Of a DNA stretch of 64,000 nucleotides, positions 35,990 to 45,041 are shown piece after piece; the first letter of the stretch is position 1, and each line of letters starts with the position of its first letter. The notes below the pieces were generated by a model. It searched no databases, was not told the origin of the DNA, and was given only the letters and a program-made list of their open reading frames with translations. Both the position numbers and the translations under genes were made by a program. Source of the stretch: JAGVSV01 sp040766135 (GTDB lineage Bacteria; Bacillota; Clostridia; Christensenellales; Aristaeellaceae); the NCBI GenBank assembly GCA_040766135.1, contig JAXGRA010000005.1, forward strand, positions 85,432 through 149,431. Reading direction: 5' to 3'.

Positions 35990-36505
35990 ATGAAAAAGAA
36001 GGATCAGCTTTCGTATGTGCAGCGCGTGGCTGCTGTGGCCGCCAAGGAAGTGGGCTGTCAGGTGGTGGATGTAGCCTTTGAAAAGGAACCCACCGGTGTC
36101 TACCTGCGCGTGTACATCGACACCGACCAGGGCGTTTCCCTGGATGAGTGTGAGCGTTTTCACCGCTTGATCCAGCCGAAGGTAGAGAATGTGCCTTATG
36201 ATTTTCTGGAGGTCTCCTCGCCAGGGATCGACCGACCCATCCGCAACGCGCAGGATGCGCAGCGGGCCCAGGGGCAGGAGGTGGAGATCAAGCTGTATCG
36301 TCCCCGTGATGGTCGCAAGGTGTTTGTAGGCCAGCTGGACCGAATGACTGATACGGAATATGTGCTGCAAACCCCGCAGGGAGAAATGACCTTCACAATG
36401 AAAGAAGTGGCTGTCGCCCGACGTACCGTGGATATGACTGAAGCTATTCAGATGGAAGTAATGGATATTGCGCAGACGCAAGGAACAACGGAGGAAACCG
36501 AATGA
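35990..36505 (+). CDS. rimP: Ribosome maturation factor RimP
   Basis: 171 residues from the ATG at 35990. VDVAFEKEPTGVYLRVYID, GVSLDECERFHRLIQP and FLEVSSPGIDRPI are the RimP hallmarks. A C-terminal Sm-like domain (about 95-160) follows. It assists 30S maturation. The upstream in-frame codon at 35921 would add 23 residues unlike the family. The stop overlaps nusA by 4 nt. Confidence 0.93.
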   Translation: MKKKDQLSYVQRVAAVAAKEVGCQVVDVAFEKEPTGVYLRVYIDTDQGVSLDECERFHRLIQPKVENVPYDFLEVSSPGIDRPIRNAQDAQRAQGQEVEIKLYRPRDGRKVFVGQLDRMTDTEYVLQTPQGEMTFTMKEVAVARRTVDMTEAIQMEVMDIAQTQGTTEETE

Positions 36506-37713
36506 GCAACCAGAAATCAGATCTAATGGACGCCATCACACTGTTGGCGCGCGAAAAGGACATTGACGAGGATTCGCTGATCGAAACCATAGAGGAGGCG
36601 CTGAAGGCGGCCTATCGCAAAAATAGCAAGACCAGCACCGGCAGCACCCATCAGAACTTGAGCGTCTACCTGACGCGCAAGGAAGGCGCGCGTGTGTTTG
36701 CCCGCAAAACCATCGTGGAAAACGCTGAAGATGTGGAGGACCCGGAAACGCAGATCGTGCTGGCCGAGGCCCTCAAAATCCGCGCGGATTTCCATGTGGG
36801 GGATATCGTCGAAATTGATGTAACACCCAGCGATTTCGGCCGCGTGGCCGCCCAGGCTGCCAAGCAAATGCTGGTGCAGCGCATCCGGGAGGCCGAACGC
36901 GGCAAAATTTACGAAGAGTATGCCGAGAAGGAAAACGAAATCCTGACGGCCATCGTGCAGCGTGTGGAGCCCCGTGCTGTGTATGTGGAGCTGGGCCGTA
37001 CCGAGGGCGTGCTGGAAAGCAGCCAGTTTATGCCCGGCGAAGAATACCGCGCCAACGACCACATCAAAGTGTATGTGCTGCGCGTGCATCGCAACCATAT
37101 GGAGCATGCCCGCACTCCGCAGGTACTGGTCAGCCGTATTCACCCCGGCCTGGTCAAACGCCTGTTTGAAATCGAAGTGCCCGAGATTGCTGCCGGTATC
37201 GTGCAGATTAAATCCATCGCACGCGAAGCGGGCAGCCGCACCAAGTTAGCCGTTTACTCGGCAGAGCCCATGATTGACCCGGTGGGTGCCTGTGTAGGCC
37301 CCCGCGGCAGCCGTGTAGAGCGCGTGGTCAACGAACTAAAGGGCGAGAAAATCGACATCATCAAGTGGTCGCCCGACCCGGCGGAGTTTGTGGCCAATGC
37401 CCTGAACCCCGCGCACGTGGTCAGCGTGTTTATCTCCGAGGCGGAGAAGATTTGCCGCGTGGTGGTGCCAGACATGCAGCTATCTTTGGCCATTGGCAAG
37501 GAAGGGCAAAATGCCCGCCTGGCCGCCAAGCTGACGGGCTGGAAGATCGATATCAAGTCCGAAACCCAGGTGGCGGAATTGATGCGCGAGCAGGGCATTA
37601 CCATGGAGGACATCCCTTCGGATTATGACGATATGATGGACCAAGGCATGGACCTGATGCCCCCTATGCCAGATAATGAGGATTGGCCCTATCCCCTGGA
37701 GCCCGAGGCATAA
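36502..37713 (+). CDS. nusA: Transcription termination/antitermination factor NusA
   Basis: 403 residues. The N-terminal polymerase-binding domain is about 1-125. The S1 domain (about 130-200) has VQRVEPRAVYVELGRTEGVL. KH1 and KH2 include DPVGACVGPRGSRVERVVNEL, and the C-terminal half includes LAIGKEGQNARLAAKLTGWKI. There is no extra C-terminal acidic repeat domain, as usual in Gram-positives. An Asp/Met/Pro-rich tail (about 375-403) is unremarkable. Confidence 0.96.
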   Translation: MSNQKSDLMDAITLLAREKDIDEDSLIETIEEALKAAYRKNSKTSTGSTHQNLSVYLTRKEGARVFARKTIVENAEDVEDPETQIVLAEALKIRADFHVGDIVEIDVTPSDFGRVAAQAAKQMLVQRIREAERGKIYEEYAEKENEILTAIVQRVEPRAVYVELGRTEGVLESSQFMPGEEYRANDHIKVYVLRVHRNHMEHARTPQVLVSRIHPGLVKRLFEIEVPEIAAGIVQIKSIAREAGSRTKLAVYSAEPMIDPVGACVGPRGSRVERVVNELKGEKIDIIKWSPDPAEFVANALNPAHVVSVFISEAEKICRVVVPDMQLSLAIGKEGQNARLAAKLTGWKIDIKSETQVAELMREQGITMEDIPSDYDDMMDQGMDLMPPMPDNEDWPYPLEPEA

Positions 37714-37719
37714 GGGCGT

Positions 37720-37995
37720 ATGGCCAAGAAAGTACCCCTGCGCATGTGCGTAGGCTGCCGGGAAATGTTTCCCAAGCGCGAGCTGCTGCGCATTGTGCGC
37801 AGCCCCGAGGGTGAGGTCAGCATGGACCCTACTGGCCGCAAGTCCGGACGCGGGGCCTATGTATGCCACAGCGCGGATTGTCTGCAAAAGGCCATCCGTC
37901 ACCGTCAGCTGGAGCGCGCGCTGGAAACCAAGCTGGGCGATGAAGTAGCCCAAGCGCTGCAGGACGCCCTGGCCGCGCTGCCACCCCGCGCATGA
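37720..37995 (+). CDS. ylxR: YlxR family RNA-binding protein
   Basis: 91 residues. KVPLRMCVGCREMFPKRELLRIVR and GRKSGRGAYVCHSADC are the DUF448 signature. In Bacillus and others YlxR (RnpM) binds RNA and modulates RNase P. It sits 6 bp after nusA and overlaps ylxQ by 4 nt, the classic order. Confidence 0.94.
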   Translation: MAKKVPLRMCVGCREMFPKRELLRIVRSPEGEVSMDPTGRKSGRGAYVCHSADCLQKAIRHRQLERALETKLGDEVAQALQDALAALPPRA

Positions 37996-38288
37996 GCGCT
38001 CAGATCAGAGGGCTGTTAGGGTTTGCGATGCGCAGCGGCAAGGTCTGTGTGGGCGCAAGCAAAGCGCTGGAACAGGTGGAACGCCAAAAAGCCGCTTTGG
38101 TGTTGCTGGATGAAGGCGCAGCACCCAACACGCGCGACAAGCTGATCCACCGCTGCCAAGGCGCGCAGGTACCCTGCCGGGTGTTGCCGGAAGGCCTGCT
38201 GGGACAGGCCATCGGACGCCCTAACACGGTAGCCGTAGCGCTGCTACATGGCGACATCGCCCGGAAACTAACCCAGGAACTTCCCTAA
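37992..38288 (+). CDS. ylxQ: L7Ae-like ribosomal/RNA-binding protein YlxQ
   Basis: 98 residues. GLLGFAMRSGKVCVGASKALEQV, ALVLLDEGAAPNTRDKL and the C-terminal GRPNTVAVAL match the L7Ae/L30e family kink-turn binders found between nusA and infB. The precise cellular RNA target is unknown. Confidence 0.9.
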   Translation: MSAQIRGLLGFAMRSGKVCVGASKALEQVERQKAALVLLDEGAAPNTRDKLIHRCQGAQVPCRVLPEGLLGQAIGRPNTVAVALLHGDIARKLTQELP

Positions 38289-38339
38289 GACAACCCACTA
38301 CGACCCGGTATTATATAAACCCACGGAGGCAATCAACTG

Positions 38340-41225
38340 ATGGCAAAGGTTAGGCTCAAAGAGGTCTCAAAGGAACTCAACCAGAAAACCGGCGTGATCC
38401 TGAACGAAACGGAGCGCGTAAAGCGCAACGCGGATGTGATCATGCAGATGCTGCGTCAACAGGAAAATCATTTCCTGCGCGTGGAAGAAGAAGAGCGCCA
38501 GCGCATTCGCTATGAAAAACAGCAGGAAATCATGAAGCAGCAGACCAAAGCCTGGACGATGCCGGATGATGATTTATCTGTTGAAGAAATAATCGAGGCT
38601 GCGGCTGCGCCGACTGTTACGCCTGGAAGGGCGGAAGAAGCCCCTGCCGTTGCCGAACAGCCCAAGGCGGCCCCGGCAGCAGAAGCCAAACCCGCAGAAG
38701 CACCCGCGCCGGTTGAAGCCGTGCGCGAGGAAGCGCCCGCTGCGCCTAAGGCGGAGCCTGCTGCTGCCCCCGAAAAGGCAGAAGAGGCCCCCGCTGTGGC
38801 AGAACAGCCCAAAGCGGCCCCGCCCGCAGCAGCTCCTGCTGAGAAAAAAGCGCCCCCTGCGGCGAAAGAAGCAGCCCCTGCGGCCAAGGCAGAACCTGCG
38901 CGCCCGGCTCGTCCGGCTCCGCGCCCTGTTCAGCATCCCATGGGCCCGCGCTCGCCGCTGCAGCCGCCACCCACTGCCCGTCCGGCACAGCCCGCGGCTG
39001 GTGAGCAGCGCTATGGCCGCCCTGCGTACCCGGATCGTCCCTATGGACGCCCCGCGGCATCGCAACAAGGTCAGCCGCGCCAGCAGCAGCGCCCGCCGGC
39101 AGCTGCTGGTGAGCAGCGCTATGGTCGTCCCGCTGGCCCCTATGGCCAACCCGCCCGTTCCGCAGGACAGGCTCCGACAGGGCAACGTCCTTATGGCAGG
39201 CCGGCCACGTCCGGTGGCGGACGTTCTTCTGCCCGGCCTGCTGCACGCCCGGCTCCCGAAGAACTGATGCCGATCATTGAAAAAGAGCGCGTCAGCAATT
39301 ATGACCCCAACAAGAAAAACTACAACCGCCAGGCCGATCCAGAGCGTGTCAGCCGCAACAAACGTCAGCAGGCACGCGGTGGTTTTTCGGGCTACGATGA
39401 TGATGTGGTGCGCGGCGGCAAGCGTGCGCGCAGCCGCAAGCCGTCGGCTCAGCAGCTGATGGCCCCCATCCGCATCGAAAAGGCGTACATGACCGCCGAG
39501 CAAATCACCGTCCGTGATTTGACCGAGCGTATCGGCAAACCCGCAGGCGATATTCTCAAAAAACTGCTGATGCTGGGCAATATGGCCACCATCAACAGCG
39601 AACTGGATTATGACACCGCTTCGCTGGTAGCCAGCGAGTTTGGCGTGGAGCTGGAGCTCAAGATTGAAAAGAGCGCCGAAGAAGTGCTTACGGAGCTGGA
39701 GCACAGCGACGATGATGAAAATATGCAGCCGCGTCCGCCGGTCATCACCATCATGGGCCACGTTGACCATGGCAAGACCTCGCTGCTGGACTATATCCGC
39801 AGCGCCAAGGTGACCGCCAGCGAAGCCGGCGGCATCACCCAGCACATTGGCGCCTATCAGGTTGAAGTAGATGGGCAGAAAATTACCTTCCTGGACACCC
39901 CGGGCCATGAAGCCTTTACGGCCATGCGTGCACGCGGTGCGCAGGCCACCGACATTGCCGTGCTGGTGGTGGCGGCCGATGACGGAGTCATGCCGCAGAC
40001 GGTAGAAGCCATCAACCATGCCAAGGCTGCTGATGTGCCCATCATTGTGGCTATCAACAAGATGGATAAACCCACCGCCAACCCCGAGCGCATCAAGCAG
40101 GACCTGACGTCCTACAACCTGGTCGCCGAGGAATGGGGTGGCGACACCATCATGGTGCCTGTCAGCGCATTGACCGGCGAAGGGGTAGACTCGCTGCTGG
40201 AAATGATTTTGCTGCAAGCTGAAGTATTGCAATTGAAGGCCAACCCTGACCGTCAGGCGCGCGGCATCATCATTGAGGCCAAGCTGGACCGCAGCCAGGG
40301 CCCGCTGGCCACCGTGCTGCTGCAAAACGGCACGCTGCGTGTGGGCGACAACATTGTAGCCGGCATGGCGTCCGGCCGTGTGCGTGCGCTGATCAATGAT
40401 CGTGGTGAGCGCGTTGAAAGCGCAGGCCCTGCCACACCTGTTGAAATCTCAGGCTTTGGCGAAGTGCCGCAAGCCGGTGACGAAATGCTGGTCTCTACTG
40501 ATGACCGCTTGTCCCGTCAGGTAGCGGCGGAGCGCAGGGAGCGCGAGCGCGAGCAGCGTGTTGCGGCATCCTCCCGTGTATCGCTGGACAATCTGTTTGA
40601 AAACATCGCCGAAGGCAAGATGGAGACGCTCAACCTCATCATCAAGGCCGACGTGCAGGGCTCGGTGGAAGCCGTTCAACAGGCGCTGGAGAAACTGTCC
40701 AACGAACAGGTCAAAGTGCGCGTGCTGCATGCCGGCGTGGGTGCCATCACCCGCGATGACGTCAACCTGGCCTCTGCGTTCAACGCCATCATCATTGGTT
40801 TTAACATCCGGCCCGATGTCAATGCCCGTGCTGCCGCTGAAGCTGAAAACATCGATGTGCGGTTGTACCGTGTCATCTATCAGGCCACGGAGGACATCCA
40901 AAAGGCCATGAAGGGCCTGCTGGAGCCCGTGCTCAAGGAAACCGTCGCCGGCCATGCCGAGGTGCGCAACGTGTTCCGCATCACCGGGTCAGGTACCATC
41001 GCGGGCTGCTATGTGACCGACGGCAAAATGCATCGTAACTATCAAGTACGCCTGCTGCGCGACAACGTCGTTATCCACGAGGGCAAGCTATCCTCGCTGC
41101 GGCGCTTCAAGGATGACGTGCGCGAGGTCAACGAAGGCTATGAGTGCGGCATCGGTCTGGATGGTTATAACGACATCAAGGAGCGCGACGTGATTGAGTG
41201 CTTCACGATGGAAGAAGTAGAGTGA
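38340..41225 (+). CDS. infB: Translation initiation factor IF-2
   Basis: 961 residues. N-terminal VRLKEVSKELN is followed by a long low-complexity Ala/Pro/Glu region (about 80-220), then a Gly/Arg/Tyr/Pro region (about 220-310) with repeats of GEQRYGRPA and RPYGRPA. IF2-N (about 380-440) precedes the G domain with G1 GHVDHGKTS, DTPGHEAF and NKMD. Domains II to IV end GYECGIGLDGYNDIKERD. It delivers fMet-tRNA to the 30S. GGAGG lies 8-12 nt before the ATG. Confidence 0.96.
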   Translation: MAKVRLKEVSKELNQKTGVILNETERVKRNADVIMQMLRQQENHFLRVEEEERQRIRYEKQQEIMKQQTKAWTMPDDDLSVEEIIEAAAAPTVTPGRAEEAPAVAEQPKAAPAAEAKPAEAPAPVEAVREEAPAAPKAEPAAAPEKAEEAPAVAEQPKAAPPAAAPAEKKAPPAAKEAAPAAKAEPARPARPAPRPVQHPMGPRSPLQPPPTARPAQPAAGEQRYGRPAYPDRPYGRPAASQQGQPRQQQRPPAAAGEQRYGRPAGPYGQPARSAGQAPTGQRPYGRPATSGGGRSSARPAARPAPEELMPIIEKERVSNYDPNKKNYNRQADPERVSRNKRQQARGGFSGYDDDVVRGGKRARSRKPSAQQLMAPIRIEKAYMTAEQITVRDLTERIGKPAGDILKKLLMLGNMATINSELDYDTASLVASEFGVELELKIEKSAEEVLTELEHSDDDENMQPRPPVITIMGHVDHGKTSLLDYIRSAKVTASEAGGITQHIGAYQVEVDGQKITFLDTPGHEAFTAMRARGAQATDIAVLVVAADDGVMPQTVEAINHAKAADVPIIVAINKMDKPTANPERIKQDLTSYNLVAEEWGGDTIMVPVSALTGEGVDSLLEMILLQAEVLQLKANPDRQARGIIIEAKLDRSQGPLATVLLQNGTLRVGDNIVAGMASGRVRALINDRGERVESAGPATPVEISGFGEVPQAGDEMLVSTDDRLSRQVAAERREREREQRVAASSRVSLDNLFENIAEGKMETLNLIIKADVQGSVEAVQQALEKLSNEQVKVRVLHAGVGAITRDDVNLASAFNAIIIGFNIRPDVNARAAAEAENIDVRLYRVIYQATEDIQKAMKGLLEPVLKETVAGHAEVRNVFRITGSGTIAGCYVTDGKMHRNYQVRLLRDNVVIHEGKLSSLRRFKDDVREVNEGYECGIGLDGYNDIKERDVIECFTMEEVE

Positions 41226-41238
41226 AGGATAAGATAAC

Positions 41239-41607
41239 GTGCCGAAATTTCGTACTGATCGTGTCTCTGGTGAGGTACAAAAGGAAATAGACCGTATTAT
41301 CCGTGAAGAAGTAAAAGATCCGCGTTTGGGGGGCACGTTTGCCGTCACCCGCGCCGAGGTAACCCGCGATTTGCGCCATGCCAAGGTATATATCAGTGTC
41401 TTAGAAGACGATCTTTTTAAGGATACCATGGACGCCCTGCGCAATGCTGCCGGATTTATCCGCCGCGAGTTGGGGCGCCGCATGAACCTGCGCTACACGC
41501 CGGAGCTGCACTTCCAGGAAGACCATAATATCGAGTATGGCATCCACATGGCCAAACTGCTCAAGGATCTGGGCTTGGGTCAGGAGCCGGAAGAGGAGCA
41601 GCCATGA
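41239..41607 (+). CDS. rbfA: 30S ribosome-binding factor RbfA
   Basis: 122 residues. EIDRIIREEVKDPRLGGTFAVTRAEVTRDLRHAKVYISVL, shown here as one KH-fold stretch in pieces EVKDPRLGG, VTRDLRHAKVYIS and FIRRELGRRMNLRYTPELHF, is diagnostic. It matures the 16S 5' end and supports cold growth. The start is a GTG. It overlaps the following phosphoesterase gene by 4 nt. Confidence 0.93.
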   Translation: MPKFRTDRVSGEVQKEIDRIIREEVKDPRLGGTFAVTRAEVTRDLRHAKVYISVLEDDLFKDTMDALRNAAGFIRRELGRRMNLRYTPELHFQEDHNIEYGIHMAKLLKDLGLGQEPEEEQP

Positions 41608-42587
41608 ACATAGGCACCTATCAGGATGTACTGGCACATATTCGCGAGGCGCGCACCATTCTGCTGACCACGCACAGAAAGGCCGATGGCGACGCCATGG
41701 GTTCCATGTTGGCGCTGTATTTGTACTTGACTGCGATAGGCAAGACCGTGCGCATGGTGGTTCAGGATGCTGTGCAGGATAATCTGTGCTTCTTGCCTGA
41801 AGCCCAACAGGTATTGCGCGCCCAGGGCCTGACAGGGCAGCCTGATGACCTGGCGTTGAGCGTGGATGCTTCGGATATAGAGCTTTTGGGTGATGCAGCT
41901 GAGCCGTTTTTTGCTGCGGGCTTCACCATCCAGATAGACCACCACCGCACCAATACACACTTTGCACAGTTGAATGTTGTTAAGGATACAGCCTCTTCAG
42001 CAGGCGTGATGGTGTATGAATTGCTGGAGGCCGCAGGCGCTACCATCACCCAGGATATAGCGACCTGCCTATACACTGCCATGAGCACCGATACCGGCAA
42101 TTTCTGCTTCGGCAACCTGGATGATCAGGTGTTTGAGTACATGGCTGTGCTGATGCGTGCGGGATTACCCATTGTACAAACCGCCCGCCAGTTGCACCTG
42201 ATGCGTTCACGCGAGCAGGTAATGCTGTTGGGACGGGCGCTAAACTCCCTTCAGTTTCTGGAGGACGGGCGGCTGACCATGATGCAGCTTACGTCTCAGG
42301 ATTTTGCCGAATGCGTTGCAAGCTGCGAGCATACTGAACGCATTGTAAACTATGCACTGAACCTGCCAGGCGTGGAAATGTGCTTTTTGGCCAGCGAGCT
42401 ACCCGATGGCATTAAATTCGGCTTGCGCAGCATCGCGCCGCATGATGTTTCCCTTGTAGCCAAACACTTTGGCGGGGGCGGTCACGCGCTGGCGGCTGGG
42501 TGTACCATGCAGGGTACCTTACAGGATTGCGTGGACATCATGAAAAACGCGCTGACCCGGCTTCTGAATGGCCAGTGGCATTTGTAA
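41604..42587 (+). CDS. nrnA: DHH family phosphoesterase, NrnA-like
   Basis: 327 residues. HRKADGDAMGSMLAL, VDASD, the DHH motif in IQIDHHRTNTHF, AMSTDTGNFCFGN, and DHHA1 GGGGHALAAGCTM. NrnA degrades nano-RNAs and 3'-phosphoadenosine 5'-phosphate; some homologues also cleave pApA. Its location between rbfA and truB is standard in Firmicutes. It overlaps truB by 20 nt. Confidence 0.92.
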   Translation: MNIGTYQDVLAHIREARTILLTTHRKADGDAMGSMLALYLYLTAIGKTVRMVVQDAVQDNLCFLPEAQQVLRAQGLTGQPDDLALSVDASDIELLGDAAEPFFAAGFTIQIDHHRTNTHFAQLNVVKDTASSAGVMVYELLEAAGATITQDIATCLYTAMSTDTGNFCFGNLDDQVFEYMAVLMRAGLPIVQTARQLHLMRSREQVMLLGRALNSLQFLEDGRLTMMQLTSQDFAECVASCEHTERIVNYALNLPGVEMCFLASELPDGIKFGLRSIAPHDVSLVAKHFGGGGHALAAGCTMQGTLQDCVDIMKNALTRLLNGQWHL

Positions 42588-43467
42588 CCTGCTCAAGCCC
42601 CCAGGCATGACTTCGCGCCAGGCCGTCACACGCGTAGCGCGCCTGACCGGTGAAAAGGCCGGTCATGCCGGGACGCTGGATCCACAAGCCTGCGGCGTGC
42701 TGCCCATATTGTTGGGCAAGGCGACGCGGCTTTTTGATTTTGTGGCCAGCGAGCACAAGCAATATCTGGCCGAAATATGCTTTGGCGTAGCTACCGATAC
42801 GCTGGATGCGGCAGGCAGCGTTGTAGCTTCCGGCGGCCGTGTTCCCAGTTTGCAGGAAGTGCTGGATGTTCTGCCGTCCTTTTTGGGGAGCAGCCTGCAA
42901 ATGCCGCCTGCATATTCCGCACGCAAGGTGGACGGCGTGCGCGCCTACAAGCTGGCGCGCGAGGGCGCAGCGCCGGTGTTGGCTCCGCACAGGATTTGTA
43001 TCGATGCGCTCACGCACGTGGCACAGACGGATTACAACCGGCACCTGATCCGCATTGTATGCTCCAAGGGCACGTACATCCGCACGTTGTGCCAGGACAT
43101 CGGCCAGGCACTTCACACCCATGCGCACATGAGTTTTTTGCTGCGTGAGCAAACAGGCGACTTTGATATCGCAGATGCGGTGACGCTGGAGGAGCTGGAA
43201 AAACTGATAACAAACGATACACCCATTGCCCGGTGGTTAACGCCTGTTGCTCAAGTGCTGCAGCATGTTCCGTCGGTGCATGTGCCTGCAGCATGGGTTA
43301 AAGCATGTCTGAACGGTATGCCGTTGCCAGTATCAGCCTTGGAGGAACCCCTTGTCATTGGGGACGAGGTGCAGGTAATCTGTGACAACGCCCTGCTGGG
43401 GCTGGGCTGGGTACAGGATGGGTACATCCGGATCAAAACATGGCTATTGGATAAGGAGGATACATGA
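42568..43467 (+). CDS. truB: tRNA pseudouridine(55) synthase
   Basis: 299 residues. NLLKPPGMTSRQAV, AGHAGTLDPQACGVLPI with catalytic Asp, KQYLAEICFGVATDTLDAAG and CSKGTYIRTLCQDIG are all TruB marks. A reduced PUA-like tail ends the protein. It makes pseudouridine 55 in the T loop of tRNAs. ribF, the usual next gene, is replaced by a HAD phosphatase overlapping by 4 nt. Confidence 0.95.
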   Translation: MASGICNLLKPPGMTSRQAVTRVARLTGEKAGHAGTLDPQACGVLPILLGKATRLFDFVASEHKQYLAEICFGVATDTLDAAGSVVASGGRVPSLQEVLDVLPSFLGSSLQMPPAYSARKVDGVRAYKLAREGAAPVLAPHRICIDALTHVAQTDYNRHLIRIVCSKGTYIRTLCQDIGQALHTHAHMSFLLREQTGDFDIADAVTLEELEKLITNDTPIARWLTPVAQVLQHVPSVHVPAAWVKACLNGMPLPVSALEEPLVIGDEVQVICDNALLGLGWVQDGYIRIKTWLLDKEDT

Positions 43468-44264
43468 AACAACAGGATTTGGCTGCTACGTTCCAACGCA
43501 TCACCTGCTTTTTACTGGACATGGATGGCACCATTTATTTGGGCGATCAACTGCTGGATGGCACGCTGGAGTTTCTGGATGCGCTGCGCGCAACAGGGCG
43601 TCAGGCGGTGTTTTTGACCAATAATTCTTCAAAATGCGGCGCTTCTTATGTAGAAAAGTTGCAGCGTATGGGCATTACCGAGCCTTTCCTCACGGTGGTA
43701 ACCAGCGGCCAGGCTACTGCGCGCCATGTGCTCAAAGCCTTTCCAGGCCAGCGCCCATATTTGCTGGGCAACGACATCCTGAAGGCAGAGATGTTGGCGA
43801 TGGGGGTGCCTGTGACCAACGACAACCCCGACTATGTCATCATCGCGTTTGATACACAGCTGGATTATGAAAAACTAACCCATGTGTGCGATTATGTGCG
43901 CACGGGATTGCCCTATATTGCGACACATCCGGATTTCAACTGTCCCACCGAGGATGGTTTCATCCCGGACATCGGCGCCACCATCGCCTATATCAAGGCC
44001 AGCACCGGACGCGAGCCCGACCTGATCGTGGGCAAACCATACGGCACCATTGTGGACGATGTGCTGGCGCAAACGGACCATAAGCCTGTAGAGATGGCTA
44101 TGGTGGGCGACCGCCTGTATACGGATATCCTGACGGGATTAAACCATGATATATACAGCATTTTGGTGCTGACCGGCGAAACCACGCAGGAAATGCTGGA
44201 TGCTTCCGACATACGGCCCGACCTTGTGGTGGACAGGCTATCCAGTTTGATTCAGTGGTTATAA
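43464..44264 (+). CDS. HAD-IIA family hydrolase, NagD-like
   Basis: 266 residues. CFLLDMDGTIYLGDQLLDG (motif I), VFLTNNSSKCG (motif II), GKPYGTIVDDV (Lys, motif III) and MVGDRLYTDILTGLNHD (motif IV), with the C2 cap between. Members dephosphorylate nucleotides or sugar phosphates; the substrate is unknown. It is likely co-transcribed with the truB operon. Confidence 0.9.
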   Translation: MKQQDLAATFQRITCFLLDMDGTIYLGDQLLDGTLEFLDALRATGRQAVFLTNNSSKCGASYVEKLQRMGITEPFLTVVTSGQATARHVLKAFPGQRPYLLGNDILKAEMLAMGVPVTNDNPDYVIIAFDTQLDYEKLTHVCDYVRTGLPYIATHPDFNCPTEDGFIPDIGATIAYIKASTGREPDLIVGKPYGTIVDDVLAQTDHKPVEMAMVGDRLYTDILTGLNHDIYSILVLTGETTQEMLDASDIRPDLVVDRLSSLIQWL

Positions 44265-44274
44265 TGTTAGTTTC

Positions 44275-44303
44275 TTGACAGTGTTTCATGTTCTGGATAC
44301 TAT
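44275..44303 (+). promoter_or_regulatory. Promoter of the GntR-fhs region
   Basis: Perfect -35 TTGACA, then TACTAT 17 bp on (or GATACT at 15 bp), about 36 bp before the GTG start. Confidence 0.5.
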
Positions 44304-44338
44304 GAAAGCAGAAACCGACAGGGGAGTGGGGGAGTAGC

Positions 44339-45031
44339 GTGACGGAAAAGAAGTCGCCCATGGTGCAGGACAACCGGCCTGTCCGGGACAATGTATATGA
44401 AACACTGAAGAATGCCATTCTGACCGGCGAATTGCCTGCCGGTTCCAGGATTATCGAAACGCAGTACGCCGAAAAGCTGCACATCAGCCGTACGCCACTT
44501 CGGGAGGCGTTCCGCCGCCTGGAGCAGGATGGCCTGGTCAGCTATGAGGTGCGCCGCGGCGTGGTGGTGCGCGCCTTTACCGTGGAGGATGTAGAAGAAA
44601 TATTCACCATCCGCAACGCGCTGATGGTGCTGATCGTGCCCTCCATTATCGAAAAAGTAGTGGACGAGGACATTGCCGATTTGCGCGAAATCCTCGCGCG
44701 CATGGACATCAGCCAGGCGCAGCAGAACGCCAAGGAGTTGGCTCCGCTCAACCGCCAGTTCCACCGGCGGCTGGAAAAGATTTCGGGCAAGAAGCGTATT
44801 CTGCGCACCATTGACAGCCAGGAAGAATACATCAAGCTGTTTTCTGAGGTCACCATCGCCAGCATTGTGGCGCGCTCCACCGCGCATCAGGAGCATCACC
44901 AGATGCTTCAGCTGCTGGAGCGCCGCGATGCGGCCGCGCTGGAGCAGCTGATGCTCAGCCATCTGGAATCCAGCAAGCAGACTTGCCTGCAGGTGCTGGA
45001 GCAGAAAAAAAGTTTCTTTAACAAAACATAA
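44339..45031 (+). CDS. GntR family transcriptional regulator, FadR/FCD subfamily
   Basis: 230 residues. N-terminal winged helix: VYETLKNAILTGELPAGSRI, LHISRTPLREAFRRLEQDGLV. The C-terminal all-helical FCD domain (about 95-225) has ligand-type residues in LNRQFHRRLEKISG and ARSTAHQEHHQML. It would bind an organic acid effector and a palindromic operator. GTG start. It is immediately upstream of fhs (11 bp), so it may control one-carbon metabolism or simply be co-transcribed; I cannot tell. Confidence 0.88.
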   Translation: MTEKKSPMVQDNRPVRDNVYETLKNAILTGELPAGSRIIETQYAEKLHISRTPLREAFRRLEQDGLVSYEVRRGVVVRAFTVEDVEEIFTIRNALMVLIVPSIIEKVVDEDIADLREILARMDISQAQQNAKELAPLNRQFHRRLEKISGKKRILRTIDSQEEYIKLFSEVTIASIVARSTAHQEHHQMLQLLERRDAAALEQLMLSHLESSKQTCLQVLEQKKSFFNKT

Positions 45032-45041
45032 GAGGATTGCC

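Noticed and set aside
38574..40325. 583-codon antisense frame opposite infB
   Set aside because: Composition mirrors the low-complexity infB N-terminus.
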